The notes under the pieces are model-generated. The model searched no databases. It was not told the origin of the DNA and saw only the letters and a list, made by a program, of their open reading frames with translations. The position numbers and the translations under genes are program-made. From Anaerolineae bacterium (GTDB taxonomy: Bacteria > Chloroflexota > Anaerolineae > Aggregatilineales > Phototrophicaceae): a stretch of DNA of 64,000 bases. Positions 18,260 through 25,806 of this stretch are shown here, piece by piece; position 1 is the first letter of the stretch; each line of letters begins with the position of its first letter. The stretch is from assembly GCA_022822305.1 (NCBI GenBank), contig JAJEBY010000016.1, positions 682,001 through 746,000 of the forward strand. Reading direction: 5' to 3'.

Positions 18260-19249
18260 ATGAGCGACGACTTGTCGGCGGCAGCGCGGGCGTATTCCAA
18301 CATTGCCTTCATCAAGTATTGGGGAAACGCAGACGACGCTTTGCGCTTGCCCGCAAGCGGTTCATTGAGCATGAATCTGGCGGGGCTGCATACGACGACG
18401 GTGTTGCGATGGTCAGAGGACCTGATTGGCGACAGCCTAACCATCAATGACCAGATTGCGCAACCCCATGCATTGCGGCGGACAAGCGCTCATCTGGATG
18501 TGATGCGCGAGCGACTTGGCATCCGGCATCGCGCCGAGATCCGCTCTTCCAACAATTTCCCTATGGGCACGGGCATTGCCTCGTCGGCATCGGCTTTTGC
18601 CGCGCTGACGCTGGCCGCAACTGCAGCATTGGGAGTGGAGCTGTCCCAACGCGAGTTGAGCGCGCTGGCGCGTCGCGGCTCGGGTTCGGCCGCACGCTCA
18701 ATTCCTCCTGGCTTCGTCGAATGGTTCACTGGAGCAAGTCACGATTCTTCCTATGCTGAAACGATCGCCGGGCCAGATCATTGGGACCTCGTCGATGTCG
18801 TCGCTGTCGTCAGCCGAGAGCACAAACGCGTTGATTCAACGGCGGGGCATGCCACCGCGGCAAGCAGTGTTCTGCAGTCGGCGCGCCTTCAAACCGTAGA
18901 GGATCGGCTGCGTATGGCCAAAGGAGCGATTCTCCGGCGAAACTTCGAGCAACTGGCAGCCGTAGTGGAAGAGGATAGCAACCTGATGCACGCCATCATG
19001 ATGACGAGCCGACCGGCGCTTTTCTATTGGCAGCCGGCGTCATTGGCGATCATGCAGGCGGTACGGCGGTGGCGCGAACGCGATGGATTGGAAGTTTGCT
19101 ATACACTTGATGCGGGACCGAACGTGCACTGCATCTGCGCGAGCAGCGATGCACAAGTGGTCAAATCTCGCCTGAAGGCAATCGATGGCGTAAACGATGT
19201 GCTCTATTCGGAGGCGGGTCCGGGCGCTCATTTGATCGCGGATGAATGA
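18260..19249 (+). CDS. Phosphomevalonate decarboxylase (diphosphomevalonate decarboxylase family)
   Basis: GHMP-superfamily decarboxylase of 329 residues that removes CO2 and phosphate from a mevalonate (di)phosphate. Motifs are SNIAFIKYWGN (about residues 13-23), GTGIASSASAFAALTLA, RRGSGSAARS with the conserved Ser/Arg, and DAGPNVH with the catalytic Asp. In diphosphate-specific enzymes the first motif usually ends YWGK; here it is YWGN. Together with the adjacent isopentenyl phosphate kinase gene and no visible phosphomevalonate kinase, this suggests the substrate is mevalonate 5-phosphate, as shown for the Roseiflexus castenholzii enzyme. Substrate choice is inference; family is clear. It is divergent from the UbiA-MVK-IPK operon. 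Confidence 0.88.
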   Translation: MSDDLSAAARAYSNIAFIKYWGNADDALRLPASGSLSMNLAGLHTTTVLRWSEDLIGDSLTINDQIAQPHALRRTSAHLDVMRERLGIRHRAEIRSSNNFPMGTGIASSASAFAALTLAATAALGVELSQRELSALARRGSGSAARSIPPGFVEWFTGASHDSSYAETIAGPDHWDLVDVVAVVSREHKRVDSTAGHATAASSVLQSARLQTVEDRLRMAKGAILRRNFEQLAAVVEEDSNLMHAIMMTSRPALFYWQPASLAIMQAVRRWRERDGLEVCYTLDAGPNVHCICASSDAQVVKSRLKAIDGVNDVLYSEAGPGAHLIADE

Positions 19250-19267
19250 CGCTGAAGGCGATCGTGC

Positions 19268-19297
19268 TTGCGAGAGTTGGCAACAGGACCGTATAAT
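19268..19297 (+). promoter_or_regulatory. Putative promoter of rseP
   Basis: TTGCGA (19268-19273), an 18-nt spacer and a perfect TATAAT (19292-19297), 36 nt upstream of the ATG at 19333. Confidence 0.6.
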
Positions 19298-19332
19298 CTA
19301 GGTGTGGCGCAAGTTGGAAAAGGCGATGATCC

Positions 19333-20835
19333 ATGGTGATTTACGCGACAGGTAGTGACATCGTGCTGGCGGTAATCGCGTTCGCTGTGATTCTGATACC
19401 GGCGATTATCGTTCACGAACTGGGGCATTTCTTCGCGGCCAAGTTGGTTGGGATAAATGTTCTGGAATTCGGCATTGGTTTTCCGCCTCGCCTGCGCCGC
19501 CTCTTCATGTGGGGAGAAACTGAATTCACGCTAAACCTTCTGCCCATTGGCGGATTCGTGCGTCCGCTAGGCGAAGACATGATCGGTCCTGTAGGCGAAG
19601 ACAAACTCAAACGCGATCGAGAAACGCTTCATGAACTTCAGGATGATTATGATCACGCGCTGAGCGAGCGCGAGCAACTGTCGCTGCGCGGCGTCGAAGA
19701 ACGTCAGATGATGTCGGTGAACGAAGCGCCGCCGCTAGGGCGGATCTTGTTCATGGCGGCTGGCGCCTTGGCCAATTTTGCCATGGCGATGTTCTTGTTT
19801 TTCCTGGTGGCGTTGATTGGGCTTCCCATGAGAGTCGGCGGATTGAGCCAAGTGGCTGACATCCCGGAGGGGTCGCTATTTGCCGGGACAATCGTCAATG
19901 CCGGTGATGTCATCGAAAAGATCAATGGGGAACGCTTTAGCGATTTCGCCGCATTCTACGAGTCGCTTGCTGGCTACACCGGGGAGACCGTTGAATTCTC
20001 ACTGCTGCGCCGGGAGGACGGCAGCGCTTATACGGTGCAGGCGCCTGCGGCATTCAGCGAGCGACACAGTTTTGTCCAAGTCAGCGGCGTGATCGAGGAT
20101 TCGCCGGCGTCCGCCGCCGGGATCTTGCCGGGCGATTTGATAACTCACGTCAACGACAAAAGGCTGCCGCCGTCCGGCGATCCGGTTGCTGTTGTGAGAG
20201 ACATCACCAAGGCGTATGAAGGCCGCGAGCTATCATTGACGATGCTGCGCCAAGATGACAAAGGCGAAAACGATGAGGTGTATGTCCGTCTTGTGCCGCG
20301 TGTTGATCCACCGGAGGGTCAAGGGCGGATGGGCGTTATGATTCGATCCCAGTTCGGCCTCGCCGATGGCACGCGATTTGCCAATGGCGGCTACAAGACT
20401 GAGCTGATACCACAGACGGTGAGCGCCGCGATCGCTCATAGTTTGCGCACGACAGCTGAGACATTCTCCGCGATTGCTTCAATACCGGGCCGCATCATTG
20501 ACGGTTCCCTAAGCGGCAAGGACGCGCGACCAATCAGCATCATCGGCATCAGCAAGATTGGAGGCGAGTTTTTGCAGCGGAGCTTGCAGGAGGGTCCGGG
20601 GTTGCTGCTCAATTTCATGGCCTTGATCAGCATATTCCTGGGCATCAGCAATTTGCTGCCGATTCCGGCGCTGGATGGCGGGCGGATCGTCTTCGTATTG
20701 CTCGAAATGGTTCGCGGCAGAGCCATCAATCCTCGGACAGAAGCGCGGATCCATCAGATCGGCATCATGCTTCTGCTGGTGTTGGGTGTGGTCGTTATGA
20801 TCTATGATCTGATTAATCCCCCGTCTATCACATAG
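19333..20835 (+). CDS. rseP: Site-2 membrane metalloprotease RseP
   Basis: 500-residue intramembrane zinc protease. The zinc motif HELGHFFAAK lies at about residues 29-38 in the first TM helix. The downstream LPIPALDGGR motif supplies the third ligand. NLLPIGGFVRPLGED is the typical beta-region. One to two PDZ domains lie between (about 180-330; DSPASAAGILPGDLI is a PDZ carboxylate-binding region). A long inserted acidic segment (about 80-130) precedes TM2. It cleaves TM segments of anti-sigma factors or signal peptide remnants. It has its own promoter and is followed by a HEAT-repeat gene after 9 nt, probably co-transcribed. Confidence 0.95.
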   Translation: MVIYATGSDIVLAVIAFAVILIPAIIVHELGHFFAAKLVGINVLEFGIGFPPRLRRLFMWGETEFTLNLLPIGGFVRPLGEDMIGPVGEDKLKRDRETLHELQDDYDHALSEREQLSLRGVEERQMMSVNEAPPLGRILFMAAGALANFAMAMFLFFLVALIGLPMRVGGLSQVADIPEGSLFAGTIVNAGDVIEKINGERFSDFAAFYESLAGYTGETVEFSLLRREDGSAYTVQAPAAFSERHSFVQVSGVIEDSPASAAGILPGDLITHVNDKRLPPSGDPVAVVRDITKAYEGRELSLTMLRQDDKGENDEVYVRLVPRVDPPEGQGRMGVMIRSQFGLADGTRFANGGYKTELIPQTVSAAIAHSLRTTAETFSAIASIPGRIIDGSLSGKDARPISIIGISKIGGEFLQRSLQEGPGLLLNFMALISIFLGISNLLPIPALDGGRIVFVLLEMVRGRAINPRTEARIHQIGIMLLLVLGVVVMIYDLINPPSIT

Positions 20836-20844
20836 AGGCGTCTG

Positions 20845-21840
20845 ATGCATTTGGCGGAATCCGATCTGTCATCGTCTTCGCGCGCGGAGAAGCCGCAGTT
20901 GGCGGAGGTCATAGAGGCGCTGAAGCACGACTCTGTCAGCGGCGCGCAAACGGTTTCGCCCGTGATCGTTTATGGCATGTCGGACTTGGGCAGCGACGAG
21001 ATATCGCAGATCACGCCGACTTGGCTTGGATTGCCGGCAGTCTACAAGCATCAGGTCTTGCGTCAGTTGAATGAATCCAGCGAAGCCGCCTTTGAACTGA
21101 ATTTTCGTGAGATTGCGCTCACGAGCCTCGACGATGGCAGCAGCCTGGTGCGCGCGGCCGCGACTGACTTGCTCTGGACGGACGAGTCTTTGGAGACGAT
21201 GCGGCGCATTATGAAGATGGCGCGGGATGATGAGTCGCCGGAAGTTCGCGCTCGCGCCCTTGCTGGCCTGGGACGCTATATGCTGCTCGGCGAATACGGA
21301 GACATCCCGTACGCCGATGCCCGGGAGGCGCAGTCGCTGGCGTTGCAGACATATAGAGACGAATCTCAAAACGCGGAAGCGCGGAGCCGCGCGCTGGAAG
21401 CGCTAGCGAACTCCAACAATCCTGAGGTCGAAACGTGCATCCGCGGCGCCTATGCGCATGGCAATCATGCGCTTAAGGTCAGCGCCCTCTTCGCAATGGG
21501 ACGCACATGTGACAAGCGTTGGCAAGATGTCTTGCTTAGTGAACTGGATAGCGGCGACAATGAGTTGGTGTATGAGGCGATACAGGCCTGTGGCCATATT
21601 CAACTCGAAGAAAGCGTAGGGCCTATCGGCGAGATGATTCTAAGCGACGATCGCGAGATTCAGTTGATGTCGATTTGGGCACTGGGTGAGATCGGCGGCA
21701 AGCAGGCATTCGAAATCTTGTCTAACCTGGCCGAGACAGAAGCAGACGAGGAAGTACTCGACATGATTGACGAGGCGCTGGATGCGGCTAGTTTCAGCTT
21801 GTCGATGTCCGCGCGTAACTTTGGATACGAAGACTTCTGA
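20845..21840 (+). CDS. HEAT-repeat protein
   Basis: Acidic, soluble protein of 331 residues. Alpha-helical repeats of about 30 residues fit HEAT/PBS-lyase repeats: SLVRAAATDLLW, PEVRARALAGLGRY, AEARSRALEALANS, HALKVSALFAMGR, REIQLMSIWALGEIGG. The last is the classical 'A(L/I)WALGxIGG' form. No signal peptide or TM segment is seen. It likely acts as a protein-interaction scaffold. Its position 9 nt behind rseP suggests a common transcript and possibly a common process at the membrane, but nothing in the sequence shows a partner. Confidence 0.85.
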   Translation: MHLAESDLSSSSRAEKPQLAEVIEALKHDSVSGAQTVSPVIVYGMSDLGSDEISQITPTWLGLPAVYKHQVLRQLNESSEAAFELNFREIALTSLDDGSSLVRAAATDLLWTDESLETMRRIMKMARDDESPEVRARALAGLGRYMLLGEYGDIPYADAREAQSLALQTYRDESQNAEARSRALEALANSNNPEVETCIRGAYAHGNHALKVSALFAMGRTCDKRWQDVLLSELDSGDNELVYEAIQACGHIQLEESVGPIGEMILSDDREIQLMSIWALGEIGGKQAFEILSNLAETEADEEVLDMIDEALDAASFSLSMSARNFGYEDF

Positions 21841-21845
21841 TTCGG

Positions 21846-22175
21846 CTATTGCGCGAACATCGTCTGCAGGCGCATCGCCAGACTCATGTCTCCCAATACT
21901 TTGAGCTTCCCGGTCATGAAGGCTTGCATGGCGTTCATTTGGCCGGTCGCGACAGCGTGCCAATCATCGGCGCTGGCTTTGACGGTCATGGCCGGATTGT
22001 CAATGGCGCCCGCGCCATGATCGACGGCGCCGTCCGCGATTTTCAGCCAAAACAGGCCTCCATTGTCTCCGGCAAGATCAAACTGGATATTGGCCGTGAT
22101 GCCTTCAGCTTTTTCGGGATTGAAGCGTTTCACCATTGCGGGGAACAAGCTCTTGACGTCCTCGCTACTAGCCAT
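21846..22175 (-). CDS. SCP2 sterol-carrier domain protein
   Basis: Single SCP2 domain of about 109 residues: VKSLFPAMVKRFNPEKAEGITANIQFDLAGDNGG corresponds to the family start, followed by WLKI, ADDW and GQMNAMQAFMTGKLKVLGDMSLAMRL, the typical C-terminal lipid-tunnel helix. It binds hydrophobic ligands such as fatty acyl or isoprenoid lipids in the cytosol. The ATG at 22173-22175 has a strong AGGAGG ribosome binding site 6 nt upstream; a longer open frame to 22313 is not supported. It converges with the HEAT gene with a 5-nt gap. Confidence 0.9.
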   Translation of the reverse strand: MASSEDVKSLFPAMVKRFNPEKAEGITANIQFDLAGDNGGLFWLKIADGAVDHGAGAIDNPAMTVKASADDWHAVATGQMNAMQAFMTGKLKVLGDMSLAMRLQTMFAQ

Positions 22176-22435
22176 ATAGACCTCCTCGGGATGGCTCGGA
22201 GTGAATGCAGGCGCAGTTGAGCCATATTTGCTAATCGCCGCGGCGCAGGTCGCGCGGCATGTCAAAGGTAAACGATAATGTTGACAAATACAACAGTAGC
22301 GGCAGTAGTCCAAGGCAAGGTTGCTGGCGGCAGCGTATGGAGCGACAAATGACGATTCGCTAGCAAACCGTTGCCCTTATGCGCGCAGATTGGGCGCTGT
22401 CTTGGTGATTGAGCGGGAACGACGCCACAGAATGC

Positions 22436-22463
22436 CTGGCAGGGCAATCGGCTATTGTACAAT
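22436..22463 (+). promoter_or_regulatory. Weak promoter candidate with palindromic ATTGTACAAT
   Basis: CTGGCA (22436-22441), a 16-nt spacer and TACAAT (22458-22463). The -10 box lies inside a perfect 10-nt palindrome, ATTGTACAAT (22454-22463). If it is real, transcripts would start near 22470, which would favour the downstream ATG 22526 over the TTG 22469 as the start of the next gene. The remaining 293 nt between SCP2 and this gene show no other clear element. Confidence 0.3.
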
Positions 22464-22468
22464 AATGT

Positions 22469-24202
22469 TTGTTTGAACGAGGGCTGTCTCCCATCAAGGC
22501 ATATTGTCGCGTAAGAATCGGGTCAATGCTATGCTGCGCCATAGTCTGCGCGCTGGCCGGCAGCGGACTGTTGTCCGGCTGTACCCGTCAGGGCGGGGCA
22601 TCCGCGTCCGCGCCGACTGTGATTGTGCTCCCATTCGGGGATTCGAATTCACTTGCCACCGGCACAGTTCCGCCGACGCCGGCGCTGCCGACGGCTGAAG
22701 CGACACGGGTATCGGAGTCTCGCTTTGTCGAGCCCGTCGCATCTCCAACGCTAAATCCGGCGATGGTAACGCAGCTGGCAAATGCAGACGCAAACGGCTT
22801 GGACGAGCGTGAATCTGGCGTGGCGACAACAGCGGCGGCTGGACATCATCAGGTGGTATGGGGCGACACGTTATCGGGCATCGCGGCGAATTACGGAACT
22901 TCGGTCAGCGCGCTAATGGCGATAAACGAACTGCGCAATCCGAATCAGCTGGCAATTGGACAGATTATTGAGCTGCCACCGCCGCCAGAGTCGTACACGC
23001 CAAATGTCCGTATTTTGTCCGATGCCAGGTTGGTCCGTACGGGCGAGGCTGAGCACTTTGATATCGGGGTCTTCATATCGGCACAACCTGGTTTGATCTC
23101 ACAAATTGGCGATACCTTAGAAATCCGCAATGCCGATGGCAGCGAAACCGAAGTCGTATTGACATCTAGCCAGGTGGTCGAGCGCGTATCACGCGAGTTT
23201 AGTGTGGACGCGCGCATTCTGCTTGCGCTGCTGGAATATCGCGCCGGGTTGTTGTCTCGGCGCGAGCCGCAAAACGCAGAACGGCATTTGCCGCTGATGA
23301 AGCTGTCGCCGGATGAAGCTGGGGACGATACGGGACTGTATGGACAACTGAGTTGGTTGGCGGATCGCCTGAATCAAGGATACTACGGTTGGAAGTATCG
23401 CAATCGCAGGATCATCGAACTCAGCGACGGCAGCCGCTTGTTGTTTCATCCAGAGCTGAACGCCGCTTCGGTGGCCCTACAATATGTCATGTCACTGCTG
23501 TCTGACAGCGCATCGTGGCGCGAGGATATCGGCGAAGGAGGGGTATTGGCGCTCTATCGCGCGTATTTTGGCGATCCATTTCTTGAATCAGGCGATGTTG
23601 TGCCACGCGATTTGACGCAGCCGGAATTGACGCTGCCGTTCCCCGCGGGCGAGGTTTGGCTATTCACTGGCGGATTCCACGGCGGGTGGGGCAATGGCAG
23701 CGCTTGGGCCGCCGTAGATTTCGCGCCGCCCAAAGAGCCGGGCGCGCAACCCTATTGCTATACCAGCTCGTATCCGGTTATCGCCGTCGCCGACGGAACG
23801 ATTGCCCGGCTGGACGATGGCGTGGCGGTGCTGGACCTGGATCTCGATGGCAACGAAGGCACCGGCTGGACGATCTTGTATCTGCACATCAGCCTGGTCG
23901 ATTCACTCGAGGAAGGGCAGTTGATCGAAGCGGGTCAGATTCTGGGTTATGCTTCCTGCCAGGGGGGCTTTTCCACAGCGACTCATTTGCATATCGCGCG
24001 CAGGTACGATGGCGAGTGGCTGCCTGCCGACTGCAGCCACTGCCGCGAAAGCACGAAGGCGCCGCCGTTTGTCATGAGCGACTGGCAAGTTGTAGGCTTG
24101 GAGAATCAGCTGTACCAAGGATTCATGGTAAATCGCGTCAATAACCGCACTGTCACGGCGGAACAGGGTAGGGCGAGCCCAATCAATGAGATTTCCTGGT
24201 AA
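22469..24202 (+). CDS. Lipoprotein with LysM and M23 peptidase-like domains
   Basis: 577 residues. A lipoprotein signal ends in the lipobox LLSGC (about residue 38), followed by a Thr/Pro/Ala-rich linker. A LysM domain spans about residues 127-172 (HHQVVWGDTLSGIAANYGTS). A helical middle region follows, then a C-terminal M23-type lysostaphin-like domain (about 400-560) with AVDFAPP, ILYLHI and ATHLHIARRY. The Asp of HxxxD and the HLH pair are present, but the first His is not at its usual spacing (SAWAAVDF; a His lies further upstream in FHGGWGNG). It may be a cell-wall endopeptidase or a LytM-like activator. The start is TTG 22469, giving a positively charged n-region; ATG 22526 is the alternative. 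Confidence 0.85.
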   Translation: MFERGLSPIKAYCRVRIGSMLCCAIVCALAGSGLLSGCTRQGGASASAPTVIVLPFGDSNSLATGTVPPTPALPTAEATRVSESRFVEPVASPTLNPAMVTQLANADANGLDERESGVATTAAAGHHQVVWGDTLSGIAANYGTSVSALMAINELRNPNQLAIGQIIELPPPPESYTPNVRILSDARLVRTGEAEHFDIGVFISAQPGLISQIGDTLEIRNADGSETEVVLTSSQVVERVSREFSVDARILLALLEYRAGLLSRREPQNAERHLPLMKLSPDEAGDDTGLYGQLSWLADRLNQGYYGWKYRNRRIIELSDGSRLLFHPELNAASVALQYVMSLLSDSASWREDIGEGGVLALYRAYFGDPFLESGDVVPRDLTQPELTLPFPAGEVWLFTGGFHGGWGNGSAWAAVDFAPPKEPGAQPYCYTSSYPVIAVADGTIARLDDGVAVLDLDLDGNEGTGWTILYLHISLVDSLEEGQLIEAGQILGYASCQGGFSTATHLHIARRYDGEWLPADCSHCRESTKAPPFVMSDWQVVGLENQLYQGFMVNRVNNRTVTAEQGRASPINEISW

Positions 24203-24224
24203 GGCGCATTTTGGCGGGTCCTTC

Positions 24225-25007
24225 ATGTTTGGCGACTTTGCGCGCAAACTCGGCGTTACGACCGTCCTTCTGTGTATGACCGGAGTGCTTAACTTTGCTG
24301 AAGCCCAATTTGAGCGCACCGCCACGCCGATCGTGGCAAATCTAGTCACTCCGACGCCGGCGGGTCTTTCAGTGTTTGCGCCCACCGTCACACTGCCGCC
24401 GACGGCTACACCCCAAGGTCCCGCCCAGTTGCAAGCTCGCGAATCGGCCGGCAGGGTCAACGTGCGCCTGGAACCGGATACAAACAGCGATTTGCTCGGT
24501 ACCATCAGCTTTGGGACGTTTTACCCGCTATTGCGACGCTACTATCTATGGTTCGAATTGAGCTATGAGCCGGCGCCAAATGGCCGAGCCTGGGTGTTTA
24601 GCGAATTGGTGGAGGTCGAAGGTGAACTCGATGATGTGCCTACCATCACGGACTTTGCGGAAATAGTCCGGTCAAATGTCATCGGCGGTGAAGGCGAAGC
24701 AGGCGGGGAAGCGGGCGTTCCCGCGGGTGCAGGAGAGGCCGGTAATGAATCGCGGATTCTGGTAATTTCGCCAGCCGCTGACGCTGTACAGCGCGGAGCA
24801 TCGGCAGCTATGGCAACGCCATTGCCGACTTTCACCTATCCGCCCGACGTTTCGACCGCTTTCAAGAATGTAATCGAGACGTCGCGGGAACAAGCATCCG
24901 AGGCCCCAGGCACGGTACCGTTGTCGGAGCTACCGCCGCTCTTCCCGATAGCGATGCTTGCCGGATTCGGCGTCGTCGGTTTGATGATCAGCTTCATACG
25001 CAGTTGA
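24225..25007 (+). CDS. Exported SH3-like domain protein with C-terminal TM anchor
   Basis: About 260 residues from the ATG at 24225; a longer frame starts at 24186 inside the upstream gene. An N-terminal signal segment (about residues 9-25) is followed by a Thr/Pro-rich linker and a bacterial SH3-like domain (RVNVRLEPDTNSDLLGTIS, FYPLLRRYYLWFELSYE, AWVFSELVEVEG). A Gly/Ala/Glu-rich low-complexity stretch follows, and a final TM helix, LFPIAMLAGFGVVGLMISFI, ends in a short basic tail. It is probably anchored in the cytoplasmic membrane and touches cell wall. It lies 22 nt after the LysM/M23 gene and is likely in the same operon. Confidence 0.75.
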   Translation: MFGDFARKLGVTTVLLCMTGVLNFAEAQFERTATPIVANLVTPTPAGLSVFAPTVTLPPTATPQGPAQLQARESAGRVNVRLEPDTNSDLLGTISFGTFYPLLRRYYLWFELSYEPAPNGRAWVFSELVEVEGELDDVPTITDFAEIVRSNVIGGEGEAGGEAGVPAGAGEAGNESRILVISPAADAVQRGASAAMATPLPTFTYPPDVSTAFKNVIETSREQASEAPGTVPLSELPPLFPIAMLAGFGVVGLMISFIRS

Positions 25008-25081
25008 CCGGTCCGAGAATGGCCGCGTAGTTTTTTCCCGACTTCGATTTTGGACTTTCCATAGCGTGCGCAGCAGGCAAC

Positions 25082-25114
25082 AAAAACGCGCTGAATACGT
25101 CAATATCCAGCGCG
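25082..25114 (-). terminator. Rho-independent terminator of the IscA-type gene
   Basis: On the minus strand an 11-bp stem (CGCGCTGGATA / TATTCAGCGCG, one G-U pair) with loop TTGACG is followed by TTTTT. It lies 40 nt downstream of the stop at 25155. Confidence 0.9.
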
Positions 25115-25154
25115 AAAGGCTGTTCTAAATGCAAAGCCCAATTGAGCGATCGGA

Positions 25155-25580
25155 TTAGTAGCTGCCGCAAGTCCCGCAGCCGGCGGCATGATCAGCAGAC
25201 TGTTCGTCCGAGGACTTGAAGGAATGCCCGCAGCCGCAGGCAGAAGCCGCATTGGGATTGTCTATGCGGAACCCGCCACCGATCAGGGAATCAACGTAGT
25301 CGATGGATGCGCCGCGCAGGTACATCATGCTGGTCGGGTCGATCAAGAGGCGGATGTCATCGACATTGATCACGGTGTCCCCGACTTCAGCCTCTTCTTG
25401 AAAGGCCATACCATACTGCAGACCGGAACATCCGCCGCCCGTGACAAATACGCGCAACGCGTGATTCGGGATTTCTCGCTGCTGCAACAAGTCTCTGATG
25501 ATCCCTACTGCCGCAGGGGTAACTTGCAAAGCCGCGTCATTCAGTTTTATGTCTGCTGATATCTGCTGGGCGAGCACCAT
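25155..25580 (-). CDS. A-type iron-sulfur carrier (HesB/IscA/ErpA family) with Cys-rich tail
   Basis: 141 residues. The conserved cluster ligands are visible: Cys51 in TGGGCSGLQY and the pair Cys115/Cys117 in ACGCGHSF. The family signature IDxxSxxYLxGxxIDY is present as DPTSMMYLRGASIDYVD. It carries [Fe-S] clusters to target apoproteins. Beyond the usual end it has a 20-residue tail with another pair, GCGTCGSY (Cys135, Cys138), not needed in standard IscA. The ATG at 25578-25580 has a GAGAGG ribosome binding site; a longer frame adds five residues. It is a single-gene unit with a strong promoter and terminator. Confidence 0.93.
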   Translation of the reverse strand: MVLAQQISADIKLNDAALQVTPAAVGIIRDLLQQREIPNHALRVFVTGGGCSGLQYGMAFQEEAEVGDTVINVDDIRLLIDPTSMMYLRGASIDYVDSLIGGGFRIDNPNAASACGCGHSFKSSDEQSADHAAGCGTCGSY

Positions 25581-25613
25581 ACGAACACCTCTCAACTGTT
25601 GCAGTCTGGCGCA

Positions 25614-25642
25614 AGTGTAGCACAGGGTGGAGCGGGTGTCAA
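25614..25642 (-). promoter_or_regulatory. Promoter of the IscA-type gene
   Basis: On the minus strand TTGACA (25637-25642), a 17-nt spacer and TACACT (25614-25619), about 34 nt upstream of the ATG. Close to the ideal sigma70 consensus. Confidence 0.75.
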
Positions 25643-25806
25643 TTTCGTCAGGCTAAGATTGATCTTATGGCGTTGTAGTTCGCTAAAGTCGGCATTCTTG
25701 TTTGCGCGAATTCCAGGGCAACCCTATACTTCTATCAACTTCCGGGCGCGGCTGTCCGTGGATGTCGCGCTCTTTTGACGAAAGTGTACATATTTGGGGG
25801 GCAAAT

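Noticed and set aside
17271..18260. Full-length UbiA frame starting at TTG 18260
   Set aside because: The extra 38 residues are not family-like, and the start would overlap the divergent decarboxylase ATG, leaving no promoter space. The ATG at 18146 is preferred.
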